The notes beneath the pieces are model-generated. The model was given only the letters and a program-made list of their open reading frames with translations. It searched no databases and was not told the origin of the DNA. 64,000 nt of DNA, taken from the NCBI RefSeq assembly GCF_000005505.3, contig NC_016133.3, forward strand, positions 54,029,237-54,093,236, in the 5' to 3' direction. Below, in pieces: positions 58,601-64,000 of this stretch. Source of the DNA: Brachypodium distachyon. Lineage: Eukaryota > Streptophyta > Magnoliopsida > Poales > Poaceae. Both the position numbers and the translations under genes were made by a program. Each line of letters starts with the position of its first letter. Position 1 is the first letter of the stretch.

Positions 58601-58795
58601 TGAATCCGAAATTGCGTACTACTGCTAGCCAGCACTTGCTGATTCCCGTGCCTAATTAACCTCCGATCGTACGTGAACATTTACAAGCACTAATGTACAC
58701 CGACCATGATCGATCATATCAATGACCAAACCAAAAAAAGGAAATTAAAACAAGCGCCCGATCGCCGGCCGGATTACTCTGCGCGCGTGCGCGCG
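55624..58795. other. Gene-free stretch
   Basis: The first part is the NTF2-like promoter. One Stowaway-like MITE (55942-56063) is visible. A GC-rich patch near 58020-58200 gives short frames with no domain. The last part is the 3' flank of the SMAX1-like gene. Confidence 0.55.
55942..56063. mobile_element. Stowaway-like MITE
   Basis: Inverted repeats CTCTCTCCGTCCCATATTAA and TTAATATTGGACGGAGCGAG; only the right side has an intact TA. Confidence 0.78.
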
Positions 58796-61778
58796 TCAAT
58801 TAGTTTCCGTCAACGGCGGGAACACGCCGGCGCCATCCATTCTCCCGCGGCCGACGCCTTCCAAGGTCTTCATTGCACCGTCGTCGTCGTCGACGTCGTT
58901 GGTGCTGCGCTTCATCTGCCGTACGCTAGGCCGGCACCGCGCCTCGTCGGCCCACGCCACCAACGACGTGGCGGACGCCCCCGCGGTCCACGTGGCAGCA
59001 CCGGCCAGCCTGTCCAGTAATTCGCCGCCGCCGAACTTGGCCGAGACGCTCCGTTTGAGCGGTTCGAGCTCTAAGTCGATGGCCGGCTTGAACTCGACGA
59101 TCCCGTCGACGACGGCTCTGATGAGCTCGGGCATTACAACATTTGGCTGTGACGACAACAAACGCATGGAGGCGGATAAGCCGGGCTGGCTGGGCCTGGG
59201 CTCCAGCTCGTGCTCCACCGTCAGGTCACTCGACGAGTTCCGTGACCCCTCGCCGCCGCTGTCGGCGCCCTCGTCCACGCGATCGTCGTCTTCGTCGCCG
59301 CACATGGACAAGTTGAGGTCAAGCGGGAGTGGCGTCTTGCGTGGTTTCACGCGCCGGTACTGGTTAATGTCCAGCGGCTGCTCCGGCCTGCAGCGTTTCG
59401 GGGTCGTCTCTTGCAAAGGCCGGACACGGAGCTCCAGGTTCCACGACGAGTGATCCGGCGCCACCGCTGCTTGAGAGCTCCTGGTCAGGTGATCCGGCTC
59501 CAGTGACGAGGACCAGCTCGACATGACGACGAAGATGGCGCCGCCGCCGAGCCCGCGCGAGTCCGCGAGCCGGCCAGACTCGGCGGCGCGCGCGACGGCG
59601 GCGCGCACGAGGTCGTCGGCGTGGTCCAGGCCGTCGAGCACGACGACGCGGAACGGGTTGGCGCGCGCGGCCTCCGCCACGCGGTCCCGCGCCGGCGCCG
59701 TCCACGATGACACGATGGATTCCCCGCCGTTGGCGTCGACGCCGGCCGAGCAGGAGGAGGCGAGGCGCACGGTGACCGCGGCCGCGCCGAACACCGACAC
59801 GGAGAGCGCCTCGGCCATCCGCCTCTTGCCTTCCGCGTCGGGGCCCGCGAAGAGGACCCACGTGTCAGCAGCCCCCTTGGCCCGCCTGGCCTTGGCGATG
59901 GTGCTGGCCACCGCCGCCGCGGCCTCGGGCTGCCACGTCACCGCCTCCGCGAGCCGTCTCGCAAGCTTGGTCGTCTCGTCCGATTCCGATGCCGATGCCG
60001 ACGCCGACCCGAGCGCGAGCGCCGTGTCCACCGTGCCAGCCGATGGCCTTGCTACGGGCAGCGCCGCCTGGGCCTGAGCCTGCATGCTTCCGAGGATGCT
60101 AGCGCCGTTCCACTCGGAACAGGTGACCGCCGCCGCAGCCGGCCGGGCGTGAGAGTGCAGCTGCGCGCACCGGTCCAGCCACCGGCGCCGCAGCTCGTCG
60201 GCCTCGCGCGCCACGTCGAACGGCGGCCGTGCGGCGGGCGCCGGCGTCCCGATCTGCAGCCACCGCGACATGGTGTGCTCGGAGGGTGGCATCATCTCGG
60301 CGCGCTCGCGGTCGTAGCCGTCCACGCAAGCGGCGCACATGCCTGCACCACCCGGCGCTGATCTGTGCGTCGACGTTGCACCGGTCGTCGACATGGCCGA
60401 CGACAGCACCTCCACGGAGCTGCTCAGGATTCCTCTGTTTACTCCGACACTGTATACCAATGAAACCAAACACATTATTAACTCGTGACATAAATATAAG
60501 GAGATAAAGCAAAGGACGGGAGAAATAAGTTTACTGGACGGACCTTGGCGACGGCGTGGGCGGAGGCCTGGGCGCGACGGGCACGGCCTGGATGTCCCAC
60601 TGGCTCTCCAGCGCCGGGTGGTGCACCTGGCATTTAACATACGTGGCGCACGTGGCCGTGCCGATCATCCACACGCGGCGGCGCTCGCCTACGCCTTCTC
60701 CGGACCCGGAGCCGCACTGCTCCAGCACGCGCGCCATCTCGGCCACCGCGGCGCGCGCCGTGTCGAGCACCACCTCCCTCCTCTTCGCCGCCTCTTCCTG
60801 GTCTACGGCGTCGCCGAAACCCACGTGTCTTCTCTCCTCGACGAGCCATTCCAGGTTGCCGAGGTTCACCACGATGCTCTGCGAGAGCGCTGCCTCAGAG
60901 GACCTTATCGCTTCGCCGAGCTCCCTGATCTTGCCGACCAGATCGGACCTGTCCAGGTCGCCGAGCTCCTGGGGTAACGAGATGACTCGCGCGTTCCCGA
61001 GGCGCTGCCGCTGTATCATGGTCACGACTTCCTGCACCACGGCGTCCACGTCCGCCGTGTCGCCCACGAGCACCGGATTGCGCTTGTTGCTCCGCTTGAG
61101 CACTTGGACGACTTTCGCCACCTCCTCGTCCCGGTTGGAGCTCGAAGAAGAGGAGTCCTGCCATTGCCGGTGATGCAATCTGGTGGAGGTGGTGGTGGAG
61201 GAGAAGGCGGAGGAGTGGTCGGGGTCGGAGAGGGAGCGGAGCATGGCGGCCTTGACGGCAGTGCTGGAGAAGGAGGCCTCGCGCATGACGCGCGCCACGG
61301 AAGGGTCGTCGAGGATGGCGAGGACCAGGTGGGGCACGCCGACGCGGTGGTCGTCCCCGGCCGCGGCCTCGCCGCCGATGCGGCGGTGGTGCGCGTAGGC
61401 GCGTTTGAGGGCGGCGGAGAGCGCGTTGGAGAGCGGCGGCGGGAGCGGCGCGCCCCCGTGGAAGCAGCCGGAGTCCGAAGGGGAGGAGGTGGGGAGGCGG
61501 TCGAGGGCGACGGCGAAGCAGAGGTCGAGCGCGCGGCAGCGGAGCGGGTGCGGGGAGGCGAGGCCGGCGGCGCAGGCGTCGCGGAGGAGGGGGGCAGGGC
61601 CGGAGAGGAGCGCGGCGGCGGCGTGGAGCGGGGTGGTGTGCGCGTGGCGGCGCCGGGACGCGTCGCCCGCGGCGCGGGACAGCACGGCGGCCGCGTCCGG
61701 GGTCAGAGGAGGCGCGGCGGCGGACGACGGCGACGGCGGCAGCGAGGCGGCGGATGGCACCGCCGAGAAGGCTCTCAT
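58796..61778 (-). CDS. SMAX1-like (SMXL) Clp-family transcriptional repressor
   Basis: Two exons, complement(58796..60449, 60544..61778), give 962 aa, typical of the SMXL/DWARF53 family. The first 180 residues are a double Clp-N domain with HAHTTPLHAAAALL and GVPHLVLAILDDPSVARVM. A degenerate AAA-like region with NPVLVGDTADVDAVVQEV follows. After the intron comes VLFAGPDAEGKRRMAEAL, a weak Walker A. An EAR repressor motif LDLNL lies at 788-792, just before an acidic stretch. EAR motifs recruit TOPLESS co-repressors in the nucleus. The RGKT degron that lets strigolactone or karrikin receptors trigger destruction is not visible, which points to the SMXL3/4/5-type clade linked with phloem development. 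That clade assignment is inferred from motifs only. The start MRAFSAVPS resembles the family's usual MRAG start. Confidence 0.9.
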
Positions 61779-64000
61779 GCCGATGCCGATCGGTCGGTGG
61801 ATCGGTCGCTCGCTAGCGAGGCTGTTGGAAAGCTCACGGTTGAGGAGGTGTTAGTTATAGGTTTAGCCGCCGCGGGACGTGGTGGTGGTGATGGTTGGTT
61901 TTGGTTCTCTCGGGAGGGTGATGAAGTGAAGGCGCGTGGGTGCAACTGGAAAAAAAGAGGCGGGGGACAGGAAGAGATTGTTTAGCGTGCAAGCATTTGT
62001 ATGCGCTACTCGCAGGATGATGGGGACGATTGGCCTCATAGCAAAACCTTATTTGGATTTGGCCCTCCAAAAACTTGAAATTCAGGAGGTGTTTGAATCA
62101 AGGTTTTTGCCTATCAGGCTACCTGGTAGGCGGTAAACGCGGTTATTACCATGGCATGTAGTTATACCAAATGGTTACCAGGCAAATTCAAATAAAAAAT
62201 TGAATTCAAAATTTTCTTGCAGCAAATAAGTGCATTTTTAATGTAGTATAGAGTATAGACATGATACCAATATGTCCTATGTTTAAATTTGAAAATATAC
62301 GGTAATTTTTCTAAAGGAAAACACCCATATTTCCTCGATTAACTATTGGTTTGGATCACTTTCTCCCCTAAATCGGTGAAATGTGGATAGATACCATATG
62401 AATGCAAAATCACTAGCACCCAATCAAAACCGGTGGAAAACATATTCTTTACTGTTGTTTCGTTGTTGTTTTCTAGTTCATGTTCATGATCTCCTGGACG
62501 TTTCACGGAAGTTTGTGATGGTTCGTATCTTGATCTAGATGAATTCTTGATGCCAGTAGGAATTTACCTGAAATTTCTTCTTCTTGCCAATATGCATGCT
62601 ATGTCCTACATGTTGATAAATTTCGAAATGTGTTGTCTTATTGTCCGCCGTGCGTCAGTTTTTATGTAGGGCACTTGATTCACAATCTTTGTCCGGTCAA
62701 TAAGTAGGACACTTGGGCGCGTGAGGCACTTCCACCATATTTGTATTTACTTGTTTGTTTCACCTTTTAATCATATGATCCAATCATACAAAATCTAAAG
62801 ATGAGAGTCTTAGATTTCAATCGTTAAACATGTAACTAAAAACAAATAGCATGAAACAGGAAGCAATTGGGGTTAATTATATCCTCCAGCAAATAATTGA
62901 GGAGTCTAGAAATGATTTATCGCCTTCCAAAAAAAATGGTATTATGGATAACTTGAACGGAACTTTTGGATGTTAGACGAATGTTCTGTCTTTTCAGGGA
63001 TTCAAACTACCAAGCAAAATTAAGAGGTACAGTACGTCACCGTATGGATGGACCAGTTACCCTTTTGTAGGAGCAATGTGATCAACTCCTAATTAAGTGC
63101 TAATCGACCTTTCTCTAAGAACTATCGGTGAACTGGTGAGATACTTAGATGATTAGATCGATGCAGGCAATCCAATATGGTATATATACGGGGCTAGCAT
63201 AGAAAGAGTACTGTGTGTGCGTCCAGAGAGGGTTGAATGGTTGATATCACCTCATCCAATTAACTAACACTGCAGTAACATGCATGCATGGGCTAGTAGC
63301 TGATGGCCTGCAAGGCAGATGCATACTATTCAGTGGTGGTGGTTATTCATCATTACCAGGTAGAACAATAAACAGATGCAAGGCACATAGCCAACCACGC
63401 CGTACTTCTTGTTTGCGAGGAGAGAAGAGCATGCATAAGCGCGCGTGGATCCGCTAGCTACTCGCGCACAAGGCGCAACGCAACAAAAAACGCGCAAAAG
63501 GGGATGGATCGAGCGTCGAAAAGGTTCATGAGACGTTAAAGCTAGCCTCCGCTAAGTTTAGACACACGCTCCGCGCGGGCGCGCCCATCTCGTCTTTCTT
63601 CTGCAAGCGCGATCGGTAGATGCGTACGTAGCTTGGGCATTCATGCAGGTTCGTTGGGCATGCATGCAGGCAAAACGGCGCGCATGCATGCATCGTAATG
63701 ACAGCATACACTGTATAATTTGGGTATGTAAGGTACGTAGGTACGTACATATAGATATAGTACGGGGCACATGAATACACGTACCAAACAAATCTTTCAG
63801 ACTTGTATCCACCTTGGCGTGAATCTGTGTGGTGCCCGAATATGCATGATACTTACGTTGTTACTCGGAAGAAAAGGCTCTAAAGCTAAGCTTTCCGGCC
63901 CCAACGCACGTACCCCCACTTACCTGGCTACTCGAGACTCAAGAAGGCCCATATCTCCTTGTCCATCTGTGCCGAATCGCGTTCATATCAGCAGCATCAT
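61779..64000. other. Gene-free flank
   Basis: The SMXL promoter and upstream DNA. No coding exon or clear transposon was recognised. An inverted catgcatg-rich area lies near 63640-63690. The window ends without a gene edge. Confidence 0.55.

Noticed and set aside
59364..61985. Several long frames opposite the SMXL exons
   Set aside because: Shadow frames of GC-rich coding sequence with no domains.

Overview
This is nuclear DNA from a grass, most likely a member of the Pooideae/Triticeae such as wheat, barley or Aegilops. The evidence is intron-rich genes with GT-AG and a few GC-AG splice sites, coding exons that are GC-rich at the 5' end, many Stowaway-type MITEs, LINE 3' ends encoding the plant zf-RVT domain, and a Helitron with grass-type termini. 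The genus is inferred, not proven. There is no operon, phage, CRISPR or bacterial content.

Layout, left to right. A USP-domain receptor-like cytoplasmic kinase (680-3302, minus) lies next to a DUF676-type serine esterase/lipase (4038-7698, minus). A LINE remnant follows, then a single-exon secreted CAP/PR-1-like gene (10520-11026, plus), then more LINE and MITE debris (11.9-15.1 kb). A glutamate receptor-like channel gene (GLR, 15831-20789, plus) converges on a diacylglycerol kinase gene (DGK copy A, 21619-28346, minus). The GLR-tail-plus-DGK block is then repeated: a decayed GLR fragment (28681-28829) and a second, apparently intact DGK (copy B, 29433-37332, minus). The block from 37.3 to 42.2 kb is gene-poor and holds MITEs, including a hAT-type MITE with a perfect 8-bp target duplication.

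From 42160 to 49285 lies a Helitron on the minus strand. It has one 5' end and two near-identical 3' ends. It carries a decayed Ulp1/C48-protease-like gene and scraps resembling the N-terminus of Helitron helicase genes. A GC-rich tandem repeat (50.3-50.7 kb) follows, then the housekeeping gene for eIF3g (51326-53398, plus), a plastid-type NTF2/SnoaL-like gene with a UVR motif (54082-55623, minus), a 3-kb gene-free stretch, and a SMAX1-like/Clp-related repressor gene with an EAR motif (58796-61778, minus). The last 2.2 kb hold no gene I can see.

The genes are ordinary neighbours rather than a pathway. GLR (calcium-permeable channel) and DGK (phosphatidic acid production) both act in signalling, but their adjacency looks like tandem-duplication history rather than functional clustering. 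The exon coordinates were built by hand from splice sites, reading-frame continuity and remembered family patterns. They keep frame throughout, but no transcript or database search was available. The most informative observations are the asymmetric GLR-DGK duplication with MITE differences on both sides, the double-ended Helitron with its protease pseudogene, three inferred GC-AG introns, and a CAP protein that has lost most of its signature residues.
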